Shown: positions 8,330-17,246 of the stretch, in pieces
Numbering within the stretch: the stretch's first letter is position 1
How the letters are laid out: every line of letters begins with the position of its first letter
DNA from: Pseudomonas abietaniphila
GTDB lineage: Bacteria > Pseudomonadota > Gammaproteobacteria > Pseudomonadales > Pseudomonadaceae
Direction of reading: 5' to 3'
Assembly (NCBI RefSeq): GCF_900100795.1
Contig: NZ_FNCO01000025.1
Coordinates: 1 to 59,427 of the forward strand
Length of the DNA: 59,427 nucleotides
The notes under the pieces: generated by a model
What the model saw: the letters and a program-made list of their open reading frames with translations, nothing else
The model's database searches: none
What the model was told of the DNA's origin: nothing
Program-made: the position numbers and the translations under genes

Positions 8330-8608
8330 ATGCAGTCAGGATCAGTCAAAGTGGTGCTCACATTGGGGGCTCTGATTTCCTGCATCGGTGCTATTTACAC
8401 TTTCCGAGTTGTTGCGGATGAGGTCAGCTATCTCTACATCATCTTGAAATTGCCGGTTGAAGCCCACTCTGATGTCGTTTCAACATCTTGGCTGCTCCCC
8501 GCCTCAACGCAAGATACGCCCTCCCTGGTCTCCCAGGATGCGATCCGAGAAGTCCTCGGGACGAGTTCTATTATGGCGATCAATGGTGTTTCAGAAGGGG
8601 GGCGGTAG
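8330..8608 (+). CDS. Hypothetical protein with N-terminal membrane segment
   Basis: The 92-residue product has an N-terminal hydrophobic stretch at residues 8-27 (VVLTLGALISCIGAIYTF), which could be a signal anchor. A polar Ser/Thr-rich remainder follows. The ATG at 8330 lies behind GGGAGGGAAGGCG, the best ribosome-binding site in this frame; the frame is open back to 8252. No family is recognised. An intrinsic terminator follows at 8678. Confidence 0.45.
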   Translation: MQSGSVKVVLTLGALISCIGAIYTFRVVADEVSYLYIILKLPVEAHSDVVSTSWLLPASTQDTPSLVSQDAIREVLGTSSIMAINGVSEGGR

Positions 8609-8677
8609 TTTTTCTTCACACCCTTTTCACAATGGGTGAGCTAGCTTTTTGATGATGCTCCTGCAAGAAAACTTAAG

Positions 8678-8700
8678 CCCGCTCCCCGATCGCGGGTTTT
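8678..8700 (+). terminator. Rho-independent terminator
   Basis: CCCGC, a short loop, GCGGG and TTTTTC form an intrinsic terminator on the + strand, about 70 bases after the preceding small gene. Confidence 0.75.
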
Positions 8701-8719
8701 TCTTTGCCTCCAATTTGAT

Positions 8720-9215
8720 CGTTTGAGATGACGAGTGATGTCTGGCTCAGCATGTTTGGCAGCATGTCTACAACTCTGAGCGTCCGGCGTTGGCTGTATG
8801 CCCGGCGACTCCGCTACCCGGTTGCTTGATCAGGCACAGTCTGCAAGATGTTCAGAAAAGGAGCAGACGTTTTCCTTTGGACGCCGACTTGCCAACGCAG
8901 ACGCTGCTGGGTGTTGGTGCTAAAGGCGATTTGGTTATAGATAACTCGCTCAGCTCACAAGCGCCTAGGATGGCTCGAATCACGCTTTCTTGAGCAAGTC
9001 GATTATTTTCTGATGACCCTTGGCAGGTATGTCATGGTCAGCAGTTTTCTAAGGTCTTAGCGATCTGCGCGACAATCTCAGAGTTGGCGGGCCTAGCTCT
9101 GTTGCCCTCACCACTTTGCGATTCATAGCTGGCACCATCTAGGGCTAGGATCACCGGACGTAACCGCTATTCCCTAAAGTGCGGGCTCTGTCCGGCTGCC
9201 AAGATATTAACGAGG
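8720..9215. other. Gene-free stretch ahead of the hybrid kinase
   Basis: About 500 bases contain no frame with both protein-like composition and a credible ribosome-binding site. On the minus strand two short stretches (about 9155-9050 and 9035-8990) read like fragments of a small helical protein with KII..LLKKA and EIVAQIAKTLE pieces. They are in different frames and interrupted by stops, so at most they are a decayed gene. Confidence 0.4.
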
Positions 9216-9221
9216 TTGTGA

Positions 9222-11276
9222 ATGGATCAAGAAAACACTGCACCACCATCTCCAGCACAGCTTCAGTCACACGAGTTTTCAGCAGACGCTTCTGAACGTC
9301 TGCAACTCGCATTGGAGGCCGGCGCGATAATCGGCACTTGGGTGTGGGACATTCCAACTGATTCCGTGACTGCTGATGAGCGGTTTTCCCGCTCATTTGG
9401 CCTGTCGGCTGAACGGTGCAAAATTGGAATTCCTATCGCAGAGGCATTCTCGTCTATTCATCCCGACGACGTTGATCGCGTTGCTAGAGAAATACAGGAA
9501 ACGATGGAGCGCGGGGGTGCATATCGATGCGAATACCGCGTTCGCCAAGACGACGGGAATTACCGGTGGGTTGAGGCTAGTGGACGCGCCGAGCTTAATG
9601 CAGACGGAGAGGCCGTTCGTTTTCCTGGGGTGCTGGTTGACATCGAACCGCGCCGAGCGGCAGAAGCGGATCGGGATAGAATGTCCGCGTTGCTGCGAAC
9701 ATTTGCAGCTGCTGTCCCAGGTGTTGTTTATGCGAAGGATTTGGAGGGCAGGATGCTGGTGGCCAACCATGGCACGACTGCGCTAATTGGGAAACCACCG
9801 GAGTTTTACCTGGGTAAGACGGATCTGGAGTTCTTGCCAGACAAGACCCAAGCGCGCCAGATAATGGAAACGGATCAGCGCATCATGCGAAGTGGTAAGC
9901 CAGTGCAGATTGAAGAGTCTGTCGATATGCCTGATGGATCGGCAACGATATGGCTCTCGGCAAAAGCCCCGCTGTTGGATGACTCTGGCGAAATCATCGG
10001 GCTGATCGGTTCGTCAATTGATGTGACTGCGCGAAAAAAGGCAGAGACTGCACTTCTGGAGCTCAATCGCGATTTGGAAGCTCGTGTGACTGAAGTCGTG
10101 GCTGAACGTGAAGCCGCTCACGCCGCGCTGCGTCAATCACAGAAAATGGAAGCGATTGGGCAACTCACCGGTGGTATCGCCCATGACTTCAATAACCTCC
10201 TTGCTGGTATTACAGGCAGTCTGGATCTGATCAAAATGCGCCTGAATCAAGGCCGTACTGCCGATGTTGAGCGCTATGTCTCAGTTGCGTACGGGGCGGC
10301 GCAAAGGGCAGCAGCGTTGACTCACCGGCTGTTGGCCTTTTCCCGTCGTCAAACCTTGCTCCCTGAACATACCGATGTTCATACCTTGATCGCCGAGATG
10401 GAGGAGCTCATTCGCCGAACTGTCGGGCCGACCATTGATTTGCAAGTTGACCTGACGGCTATGTCGAGCACTTGCCTTGTCGATCCAGCTCAAGTGGAAA
10501 ATTCTTTGCTCAACTTGTGCATAAACGCGCGGGATGCGTTAGGGGAGGGTGGAAGGATTTCGATCAGCACTTTCAATCAAGTACTCGAACAAGGGCCCGA
10601 GCTTGATGCTGAGCTGCTTCCAGGAGCGTATCTGACTATCTGTGTTGCTGACGACGGTGCAGGGATGAGTCCAGAAACTCTTTCCAAAGCCTTCGAGCCT
10701 TTTTTCACAACCAAGCCGGTGGGCGCAGGAACGGGACTAGGGTTGTCCATGGTCTACGGTTTTGTGAAGCAATCGGGCGGACAGATGAAGATTGACTCCG
10801 AGGAAGGCGTAGGAACGCGTGTCTATTTGCAATTGCCAGTTGAGGCCGCCCAGGCTGAGGCCCTTAAGCAGACCGCGCCGAAGACGGACGTCGATTTGAA
10901 CTTGTCAGGAGAAACAGTGCTTGTAGTTGATGATGAACCGTCCGTTCGGATGTTCGTAAGTGAGGCTCTCGGGAGCCTCGGCTATAGAGTCATTGAAGCC
11001 GCTGATGGGCTCGCGGGACTTCAGCTTCTCCAATCGGACACTCCCATTGACTTGCTGATCACCGACATAGGTCTTCCGGGCGGAATAGATGGGCGTCGTA
11101 TGGCAGAATCGGCACGTAAATGTAGGCCACGCCTGCCAGTGTTGTTCATGACAGGGTACGCCGAACCTTCCGTCGCAGGAAACCAACCCCTAGAAGCTGC
11201 CACGGCAGTGTTGATCAAGCCCTTTGCGTTGGAGGCACTCACCTTACATGTGAATGGACTGCTTCGTAACACATAG
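9222..11276 (+). CDS. Hybrid sensor histidine kinase with two PAS domains and a receiver
   Basis: The 684-residue protein has no transmembrane segment and is a soluble sensor. PAS-1 spans about residues 25-140 (with the PAC-type CEYRVRQDDGNYRWVE) and PAS-2 about 155-275. A short coiled coil leads to the HisKA domain, with the phosphoacceptor His at about 321 in GGIAHDFNNLL. The ATPase domain has the N box (NARDAL), G1 (DDGAGM), F box (FEPFFTTK) and G2 (GTGLGLSM). A C-terminal receiver (about 560-680) has the DDE pocket and the phospho-acceptor Asp at about 615 in TDIGLPGG. No cognate regulator is adjacent, so it is an orphan that would need a phosphotransfer partner. Its input signal is unknown. 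Confidence 0.93.
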   Translation: MDQENTAPPSPAQLQSHEFSADASERLQLALEAGAIIGTWVWDIPTDSVTADERFSRSFGLSAERCKIGIPIAEAFSSIHPDDVDRVAREIQETMERGGAYRCEYRVRQDDGNYRWVEASGRAELNADGEAVRFPGVLVDIEPRRAAEADRDRMSALLRTFAAAVPGVVYAKDLEGRMLVANHGTTALIGKPPEFYLGKTDLEFLPDKTQARQIMETDQRIMRSGKPVQIEESVDMPDGSATIWLSAKAPLLDDSGEIIGLIGSSIDVTARKKAETALLELNRDLEARVTEVVAEREAAHAALRQSQKMEAIGQLTGGIAHDFNNLLAGITGSLDLIKMRLNQGRTADVERYVSVAYGAAQRAAALTHRLLAFSRRQTLLPEHTDVHTLIAEMEELIRRTVGPTIDLQVDLTAMSSTCLVDPAQVENSLLNLCINARDALGEGGRISISTFNQVLEQGPELDAELLPGAYLTICVADDGAGMSPETLSKAFEPFFTTKPVGAGTGLGLSMVYGFVKQSGGQMKIDSEEGVGTRVYLQLPVEAAQAEALKQTAPKTDVDLNLSGETVLVVDDEPSVRMFVSEALGSLGYRVIEAADGLAGLQLLQSDTPIDLLITDIGLPGGIDGRRMAESARKCRPRLPVLFMTGYAEPSVAGNQPLEAATAVLIKPFALEALTLHVNGLLRNT

Positions 11277-11388
11277 TCGAATGCTTTGTGTCGCTGTCGA
11301 GTGGTGTCTCGGGCTGCACTTTTCGCAACTGTTACATGTCCAAGACCTACTAAAACGACTGACGTCATTAGGATAATAGGAGCATCAC

Positions 11389-11760
11389 ATGTCCCGTCTC
11401 GCCGAATTCCGCAAACTTGAACAACAGCTTGCCGCCCAATTGGCTGAGCTGGAAACACTGAAAAACGACGACGGCCTGAAAAAGGAAATCGAGTTTGAAA
11501 CCAAACTGCGCGACCTCCTGGGTGAGTACAGCTTCAGTCTCCGTGACATAGTCAACATCCTAGACCCACAGGCAGGCAAAGGCCGTAAAGCGGCACCGGT
11601 CGTGGCGGAGAAAACGACTCGCAAGGCCCGCTCTGTAAAAGTCTACAAGAGCCCGCTTACAGGCGAGGTTGTAGAGACCAAGGGCGGCAACCACAAACTG
11701 CTCAAAGCGTGGAAAAATCAGTTTGGTAGCGCAGAGGTTGAGTCTTGGCTGGTCAAGTGA
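11389..11760 (+). CDS. MvaT/MvaU-type H-NS family silencer
   Basis: The 123-residue protein has the MvaT layout. An N-terminal coiled-coil oligomerisation helix comes first (SRLAEFRKLEQQLAAQLAELE), then a linker ending about residue 70. The C-terminal DNA-binding domain contains ARSVKVYKSPLTGEVVETKGGNHKLLKAWK, carrying the family's GGNHK minor-groove loop. MvaT proteins silence AT-rich, horizontally acquired DNA in Pseudomonas. This copy lies inside accessory DNA with its own terminator. It is therefore probably an island-borne paralogue able to mix with the chromosomal MvaT/MvaU pool; that is inference. Confidence 0.92.
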   Translation: MSRLAEFRKLEQQLAAQLAELETLKNDDGLKKEIEFETKLRDLLGEYSFSLRDIVNILDPQAGKGRKAAPVVAEKTTRKARSVKVYKSPLTGEVVETKGGNHKLLKAWKNQFGSAEVESWLVK

Positions 11761-11780
11761 TCTGTTGACCTAACGTTGAG

Positions 11781-11804
11781 AGCCGCCTTAGTGGCGGCTT
11801 TTTT
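11781..11804 (+). terminator. Rho-independent terminator after the mvaT paralogue
   Basis: AGCCGCC, a TTA-G loop, GGCGGCT and six T make an intrinsic terminator 20 bases after the MvaT-type gene. Confidence 0.85.
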
Positions 11805-11939
11805 GAGAGTACGATTTGGCGGAAAGGGGGCACGCCGAGGATCTTGCTGAAAAAGGTAGCACATCAAACATCTGACATGGCTTCATGAGAAAATCCAGAT
11901 TAACAACTGAGCTACTAACTGATCAAGGATGCAGCATCC

Positions 11940-12491
11940 GTGGCCACGATCACTCATAAATACAACCTCGCAGTAGCGAATCAGATTGCGGGGAATGACC
12001 AGGAAATCGCCGACTGGCTACAGGGAGCCACCTTCGCGGAGGCGTCCACCGGACATTGGCTTGCCTGGCATGGTGATCTGCCCGATCGAATCGCGGTTTT
12101 ATCACCGGATTCTGTTCCTGGTGAGAATCGCTATTGGATGTACCCTGAGGATGGCGAGTCAGTTGATATCGCCATAGCTCGCGTGGAGTCTGGAGAGTTT
12201 GATGAGACGGAAGTGTCAGAGCTCAACATCCATATTTGCGGATCAACGGATAGCCCGCTATTGCCCCTGAAGGATTACTCAGACATCGCTGTGGCCAGAG
12301 CGTATCTCCAAGGGTTCGTCCACGGGAACGTTGATTTTGGCGAGCCGCATCAGGCTCTGGGTAGGCTTGAGTTAATTTACGAGCGCTTCGGGCAAGGGGA
12401 GTTGAAAGAGCTTTTTGCTCAGGCTGCTGTTGCGTACAGCAATTACGCTCTCAGGGTAACCGCTGATCTAGGGCCTAAAGCGGGGCAGTAA
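11940..12491 (+). CDS. Hypothetical acidic soluble protein
   Basis: The 183-residue product is soluble and acidic. I recognise no family. It has a tryptophan-rich middle (TGHWLAWHGDLPD, NRYWMYPEDG), suggesting a compact beta domain, and a C-terminal helical third. The start is probably the GTG at 11940 in a weak context; no nearby ATG in frame explains the N terminus better. The gene is followed by an AT-rich tract (12540-12610) and then by the first structured repeat. Confidence 0.6.
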   Translation: MATITHKYNLAVANQIAGNDQEIADWLQGATFAEASTGHWLAWHGDLPDRIAVLSPDSVPGENRYWMYPEDGESVDIAIARVESGEFDETEVSELNIHICGSTDSPLLPLKDYSDIAVARAYLQGFVHGNVDFGEPHQALGRLELIYERFGQGELKELFAQAAVAYSNYALRVTADLGPKAGQ

Positions 12492-12627
12492 TTGATCAAT
12501 GGCCTTGATCGACGGGACGTGCCGATTGATGTGGTGGAGAGGGGTTTCTATCTATTTTTGTTATTAAAATCAAATAGTTAACGCTATTTTTTTGTCACAT
12601 TGCGAATGCTACTGTGCAAATCTGACG

Positions 12628-12972
12628 TCACAGGCACCGAATATTCGGGCCGCAACGTGAGGCAAGCTGAGCGCGCAGGCTGAAGGCCGCAGGTGTAACG
12701 GATGGAAGCTCGGAGGGCCAAAACGCGTCGCAGCTTGATTCACGACAGCCGGCCCCGGCGGGGAACACCAAGACCAACTTTTTCCATAAGAGCGCTTTCA
12801 GCATCCTCTCCAATGTTTGGTGCTCCCACGTGCTGAGCAGGGCCACGGGATCAGTCCCGAAACGATCACCAGGATCAAATACCCATCGCAAACCATCGGG
12901 GCTTGTAGCTGATTTGCAGTAATCCAGCGTATCGGAATCGCTGGAGAGGTGGCGCCGGGGGCGGCAGTAACC
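12628..12972 (-). pseudogene. Open frame continuing past the phosphatase stop, possible gene remnant
   Basis: Immediately after the phosphatase TGA the same minus-strand frame stays open for about 110 codons. Its first 60 codons read like protein (for example DGLRWVFDPGDRFGTDPVALL). It then runs through structured repeat copy 1 and ends at 12628. There is no convincing start codon near its beginning. It could be a downstream gene whose start was lost, or a former extension of the phosphatase cut off by a stop codon. The tail within the repeat is not likely to be ancestral coding sequence. Confidence 0.3.
12662..12770 (+). repeat. Structured island repeat, copy 1
   Basis: This is the first copy of the repeat family that punctuates the island. 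It shares GCAAGC.GAGCGCGCAGGC at the left, GGATGGAAGC in the middle, and TTCACGACAGCCGGCC at the right. Hairpins lie between these blocks and at the right end (GCCCCGGCGGGG). This copy is more diverged in the middle stem than copies 6, 7 and 10. It lies at the 3' side of both flanking genes. Confidence 0.8.
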
Positions 12973-13974
12973 TCAGTCAAACAGCCTCACTAGCAGCAAC
13001 TCAATCTGAGTGCCTTTGTACCTGGCTTTTAAATCTTCCAGCTTTGCTGCTCGTCGGTCGCCAGTGACGAGGCTAAGTCCGTGAAGGGCATTAACGAGTT
13101 CCTGGTGCTCGCCCACTTCCCGCTCCACCGCCAGCCAAGCCGTATGTGCGCGACGAGCTATGTCGTTGCACTCCTTACTGAGGCTTTGCGATTCAATCAG
13201 CTTATTCGCGTGAACCGTTACCCTAAGCTCACTTACCTTTTGCTCAAGCTCGGCCAGGCGCTCTGTAAGCATCGCTGTCTGATCAAGAGATACTGATCGC
13301 CCATCTACGTAAATCGTGTCGTCCTGAGGGCAATAGATCGCCAGAGGCCCGTCTCCCCCGCCCGTGCAGTCAAGCGCAAGCACATTCCCCAAGCGTATAG
13401 GGTTTGGTACCCAAGTATGTCCCGTGCACACTCTCCAGACCCCTGAAATACCTTGGCGGTGATGTCTTTTGATGCGCTCGCGTCCCCAGAGGGCAATCTC
13501 TTCAATCTGCGGATTGTCGATATCCCGCACGAATTCAGGCCATGCCATTCCGCTGGGGACATCGGCGTGAACGACCCCAACCAACCCACAGGAAGTTTCG
13601 ATCTCGATAATGGTTGGGAGGCTCTCAAGCTTCGCAATGATCATTGCCTTGGATTCATCTTGAATCGTCTGCCACCAACGGGCGCCATGGGAGGAGTAGG
13701 GGAGATCGGGATTCGTCCGGTAGGCATCGATGAGCATCAGCTCATGATTACCCTTCACCGTGAAAAACCAGGGTTCTCCCAAGAGCTTGAGACCATCCAG
13801 GACGCCCGACCCACGGTCAATGAGGTCGCCCACGCCAATGAGCCGGTCTTTGGATCTGTCGAAGCCAAGCTTGTGCAAAGCGCGGTGGAGATCGATAGTT
13901 TTGAAGTGAATGTCGCCAACAATGAAGTCACGTCCAGCATCATTCTTTGGAAGTCTCAGTACTCTCTGATTCAT
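12973..13974 (-). CDS. PPP-family metallophosphatase with C-terminal coiled coil
   Basis: With the start at 13974 the protein has 333 residues. The N-terminal 220 residues form a calcineurin-like phosphoprotein phosphatase of the PrpA/bacteriophage lambda type. Motifs in order are GDIH (normally GDIHG, here followed by F), GDLIDRG, GNHELM, HAD and GHTW, which together provide the bimetal site. From about residue 230 a helical, probably coiled-coil region follows, with many Leu/Glu repeats; lambda-type phosphatases lack it. Substrates may be phosphoproteins or nucleotides. It is divergent from the exonuclease gene (100 bases between starts), suggesting a shared control region and perhaps a joint role. 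Confidence 0.85.
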   Translation of the reverse strand: MNQRVLRLPKNDAGRDFIVGDIHFKTIDLHRALHKLGFDRSKDRLIGVGDLIDRGSGVLDGLKLLGEPWFFTVKGNHELMLIDAYRTNPDLPYSSHGARWWQTIQDESKAMIIAKLESLPTIIEIETSCGLVGVVHADVPSGMAWPEFVRDIDNPQIEEIALWGRERIKRHHRQGISGVWRVCTGHTWVPNPIRLGNVLALDCTGGGDGPLAIYCPQDDTIYVDGRSVSLDQTAMLTERLAELEQKVSELRVTVHANKLIESQSLSKECNDIARRAHTAWLAVEREVGEHQELVNALHGLSLVTGDRRAAKLEDLKARYKGTQIELLLVRLFD

Positions 13975-14073
13975 GCCGGCAGTACCCTCAAGCAGTGCGT
14001 CACCCAGCAGGTAACGGAACCTGTATTGTCTGACTTCCGGCGACCAGTTCCAATCAAAAGCGAGGTGGTAAGC

Positions 14074-14559
14074 GTGGAAATGCTTCAATGGTTTGTTGAC
14101 TTCGAAGCTTCCGGTATCGCACCGGATAGCTATCCCATCGAGATTGCGGTGGTTTCAGCCAACGCGGAGTATCAGTCGCTAATCCGCCCGGTTCGATACT
14201 GGACGCACTGGTCTTTCGACGCTCAGGACATGCATCAAATTTCTAGGGATCACCTGCTAGCGGATGGCCTCGATCCAGGCAGGGTCGCAGCGGAACTGAA
14301 CAAGCTTTTTAAGGGTGCCAGGCTCTGCTCGGACTCACCTCAAGATGTCTTTTGGCTCAATACTCTTTATGAAGCTGCAGGTCTGGAGCCCACGTTTGAG
14401 CTACTGCCGTTGGAGAGCTTTGTCGGACGTGTCATCGCCGATCAGATCTATCGAGCGCTCCCGCCGAGGCGCCAGCATAGGGCTTTGCCAGACGCCAGAG
14501 AGCTCATGTCGGCTGCCCTTGCGTACATGACAAGTAAAGGTGGGTTGACCGGGTGCTGA
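14074..14559 (+). CDS. DEDDh-type 3'-5' exonuclease-like protein
   Basis: This 161-residue protein has an RNase T/DnaQ fold pattern. The first acidic pair is in FVDFEASG at residues 9-11. A central aspartate occurs in SDSPQDVFWL, and the final HRALPDA places His and Asp five residues apart, as in the DEDDh subclass. The protein is short for this family and lacks extra domains, so it may act on short nucleic acids or on RNA ends. I place the start at the GTG at 14074, preceded by GAGGTGG; the ATG at 14080 is an alternative. The next gene begins 29 bases after its stop. Confidence 0.8.
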   Translation: MEMLQWFVDFEASGIAPDSYPIEIAVVSANAEYQSLIRPVRYWTHWSFDAQDMHQISRDHLLADGLDPGRVAAELNKLFKGARLCSDSPQDVFWLNTLYEAAGLEPTFELLPLESFVGRVIADQIYRALPPRRQHRALPDARELMSAALAYMTSKGGLTGC

Positions 14560-14588
14560 ACGGGCATTACGAGGCAAAGGGAGGAATC

Positions 14589-15455
14589 ATGACGACGCAC
14601 AGACTTACCATCAAAGATATTCAGGTGAACGTTTCAATCTGCGGTCAAGGCTCGCCGCTGCTCTTACTCAACGGCCTAGGTGGTTTGATCCGTACCTTCG
14701 ATCCCCTGCGCGATGGACTGGCGGACTACACAACGATTACGTTGGACGTACCCGGGGTTGGCGACTCGCAAATGCCTCGGTGGCCGATGCGTTTACCGCG
14801 CCATGCCGATTTCATCGCCGAGATGCTCAAGCAACTGGGATTCGACCAGGTCGACGTGTTCGGCGTAAGTTGGGGCGGTGCACTTGCCCAAGAATTCGCC
14901 CTCCGTCACCCGACGATGGTGCGCCGCTTGATCCTCGCGGCGACGTCAGCCGGCCCGATAGTGCTGGTGAAGTCTGCAGATATTCTCGATTTTTTTGGTA
15001 GTGGGAAAGGCCACACATCGCGCAGGAAAGAGGGCTCGCGTAATTCGATACAGACGCTGCTACGCTTCGGTGTGGTGAAAGGCATGCTCACCACTAACCC
15101 TCGGACTTATTACTACCAGCTCGCAGCACTGGTCGGCTGGACGAGCTTGCTGCGGCTGTTCCGTCTGCGCCATCGCACTCTGATCCTCACCGGAGACCGC
15201 GACCCCTTAGTACGAATCTACAACGCTCAAATATTGCGCCGCACCATTCGCCGTGCCGAAGTGCACGTTCTGGCGGGCGAGGGGCATTTTTTCGTTGTCA
15301 CGAGCGCGAAGCGAACCGCCGAACTAATCCGCAAATTTCTTTCCCAGCAGCACGATGATGTAAGTCCCGCCGATGACCGAGATCGGCAAGGTCAAGGAGC
15401 TGAACTCGAAAGCCATGCCACCTCAGGTGAAGCTAACCTGAATTTGTTGGCGTAG
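14589..15455 (+). CDS. Alpha/beta hydrolase resembling PHA depolymerase PhaZ
   Basis: The 288-residue protein is an alpha/beta hydrolase. The nucleophile elbow GVSWGG (residues about 97-102), the oxyanion segment LLLLNGLGG, an acid in GDRDPLV and the catalytic His in GEGHFF are all present. GVSWGGALAQEFALRHP and the YYYQLAALVGWTS segment match the intracellular medium-chain poly-hydroxyalkanoate depolymerase group. It lacks the usual phaC neighbours, so it is an isolated paralogue with an uncertain substrate. GGGAGGAATC precedes the ATG at 14589. The polar tail after residue 260 is not family-typical and overlaps the 3' end of the next, convergent gene by 23 bases. Confidence 0.82.
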   Translation: MTTHRLTIKDIQVNVSICGQGSPLLLLNGLGGLIRTFDPLRDGLADYTTITLDVPGVGDSQMPRWPMRLPRHADFIAEMLKQLGFDQVDVFGVSWGGALAQEFALRHPTMVRRLILAATSAGPIVLVKSADILDFFGSGKGHTSRRKEGSRNSIQTLLRFGVVKGMLTTNPRTYYYQLAALVGWTSLLRLFRLRHRTLILTGDRDPLVRIYNAQILRRTIRRAEVHVLAGEGHFFVVTSAKRTAELIRKFLSQQHDDVSPADDRDRQGQGAELESHATSGEANLNLLA

Positions 15456-16053
15456 GGAGCGGCTCGCCCATCACCGTAGCGTAAATTTCACTTTGTTCGG
15501 TTTCTGAGAGGAAGCCTGAGGCAGGCGAGAAAAGTCGAAGTTGATGTGCATGATCATCATGCTTCAACACAGTTTCTGAGATCTCTTGAACTGTGTAATT
15601 AGTAAGCAGCACTCGCCACTCTTCGACTTCTGCCGAATTGCCTACCAGTGAAATACTGGTCTCGAATTTTGCCTCTACCTGTTCCCACAACCCTTCGTCA
15701 GCAACGAGTTTCGCGAGATTTGCCTTTTGAAGCTCATACGTAAGGATGTAGTTTTTGGCCTGCCCCACCTTGGCCGCTGCCTCGCGGAAGGGTTGCAGAT
15801 CAATGGCATGGAGATCGTCCATTTCAAGCATCGCTTGAATCAGCAGTTCGGTCGCGCGCTGTTCCCCAAAGATGACATGAAGACCATCGCCGATATTGAT
15901 CATCACACTGTCTTTCTTGACCATGATGCGTGGCTCACCCACATATTCATCAGAGGTGCTTTGTGTGATCGGTGCCAGCGCTGTCATTACATAGATCAGG
16001 CTAGTGGCCTTGATTGCCATCAGGAACAGTCTCTCGAAGTCTGGTAGTAGCAT
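15433..16053 (-). CDS. Hypothetical protein of 206 residues
   Basis: I know no family for this protein. After a mildly hydrophobic start (FLMAIKATSLIYVMTALAPI) it looks soluble. It has a strand-rich segment (IMVKKDSVMINIGDGLHVIFG), then mostly helices with many acidic residues, and ends in TPTNSG. The N terminus might be a weak signal anchor. The ATG at 16053 or the internal MAIKATS start at 16020 are both possible. It converges on the hydrolase with a 23-base 3' overlap. Confidence 0.6.
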   Translation of the reverse strand: MLLPDFERLFLMAIKATSLIYVMTALAPITQSTSDEYVGEPRIMVKKDSVMINIGDGLHVIFGEQRATELLIQAMLEMDDLHAIDLQPFREAAAKVGQAKNYILTYELQKANLAKLVADEGLWEQVEAKFETSISLVGNSAEVEEWRVLLTNYTVQEISETVLKHDDHAHQLRLFSPASGFLSETEQSEIYATVMGEPLPTPTNSG

Positions 16054-16232
16054 CTGGTCTTACTCCACAGATAACGGATTCGACGACTCGACATCACCTC
16101 CATGTCTCGAGCCGGAGCACGGACGTGAAGCTGAGGTCACCCCTTTATCCCGGACTCCGTGTGCCATACGATCCAATCGTCAGGCTCAAATCCAAAAGAG
16201 CGAGACTAGCGTGAGATCACGATGGCGCCAGT

Positions 16233-16333
16233 GCAAGCGGAGCGCGCAGGCGCGAAGGGTGGAAGCCCGGAGGGCCGAGACGCCCGGCCGAGGGCGGCCC
16301 GGTTCACGACAACCTGGCCGATAGGCGCGGCAA
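16233..16333 (+). repeat. Structured island repeat, copy 2
   Basis: This copy keeps GCAAGCGGAGCGCGCAGG, GGTGGAAGCCC, a GGGCCGAGACGCC hairpin arm paired with GGCGGCCC, and GGTTCACGACA. The right-end hairpin is reduced (CTGGCCGATAGGCG). It separates the 206-residue hypothetical gene from the secreted His/Arg-rich gene. Confidence 0.88.
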
Positions 16334-16413
16334 CTCAGCCATAAACTCTCCTCAATCTACCGACCCGGTGAATTAATGGACTCCACCCAACCGGCTGCCA
16401 AAACGCCGTGGCT

Positions 16414-16770
16414 CTAGCGACGGTAATGGTGGCTTGCCTGTGGATGATGACGCTCCCAATCTCTACGGCGTTCAGCTTCTCTACGGGCTTGCTCTCTGCG
16501 CCAATGGGCTCGACGCATTTCTTCTCTGCGGGAGTGCCATCGACCGTCGTGCCAGTAACGGTCGCCCTGGGCTAGCATTGACCCGGATGTTGAAGTGTCC
16601 AAGCTCGCCAAGTTAGGCCAGGGGTTTTCCACGGGATGGGATGTGGACTGGGCAACTGTCGGATCCGCCGGCGTAGCTGCACCGTGCCGCATCTGCATGG
16701 CTGATACGTTGCTCACCACCGTGAGCGAGAAGAGACCTGCCAGCAGCACTTTGGGAATGTAGGATTTCAT
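16414..16770 (-). CDS. Small exported Arg/His-rich protein
   Basis: The 118-residue product has a signal peptide (MKSYIPKVLLAGLFSLTVV, cleavage near NVSA). A Ser/Thr/Pro-rich middle follows, and then a strongly basic C-terminal third with repeated RR/ERR and His (RREEMRRAHWRREQARREAE). Small basic exported proteins of this kind occur in many Pseudomonas and may bind envelope polyanions, but no function is known. It is a single-gene block between repeats 2 and 3. The sequence AGGTGCATTC precedes the ATG. Confidence 0.65.
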   Translation of the reverse strand: MKSYIPKVLLAGLFSLTVVSNVSAMQMRHGAATPADPTVAQSTSHPVENPWPNLASLDTSTSGSMLAQGDRYWHDGRWHSRREEMRRAHWRREQARREAERRRDWERHHPQASHHYRR

Positions 16771-17070
16771 TCAGGAATGCACCTCAGCTGAACAATGGAA
16801 GGCATGAATATCGGCCTAGCTTGATCAAATAGACCTGAGGTAAAGAAAAAGTTCGGAAGGTGGTTCGGTTGAATAGCCATATAAAACAACAATTTACATG
16901 TTTCTTACACTGTCTTGACAGAGGCGGTGCTCGACACAACGTCGCGTCGGTGTTCGAAAACAAGAGTCAAACCACCTATGGGCCGTCAACGGGTCGGAGG
17001 TCATCGCTTGCTCTAAGTCGTTCAGCGTTCATCAGATGGGTATCGCTGGGTAGTGCCGTAGGGTTTGTGA

Positions 17071-17158
17071 GCAAAAGCGCGTGAGGATAGAAGCCCGCAG
17101 GGCCAAGACGCCGTTTGGCGGCTTGGTTCACGATAGCCGTGCCGCAGGCCACGCCCAA
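17071..17158 (+). repeat. Structured island repeat, copy 3
   Basis: This copy lacks part of the left block but keeps GAGGATAGAAGCCCGCAGGG, the perfect CCAAGACGCC/GGCGGCTTGG hairpin, GGTTCACGATAGCCG and the right hairpin ending ACGCCC. It lies between two divergent genes, 87 bases before the start of the downstream + strand gene, so it cannot serve as a terminator for either. Confidence 0.88.
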
Positions 17159-17246
17159 CTGATGTGGCACTCAATGCTCTAACCTGGGTAAGAACTGATT
17201 ATCGATGGGGCAGGGCGCAAGCCTTCTGTCCAAGGAAGGGAGATGT

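Noticed and set aside
8790..8993. 67-codon frame after the terminator
   Set aside because: No ribosome-binding site and no protein-like pattern.
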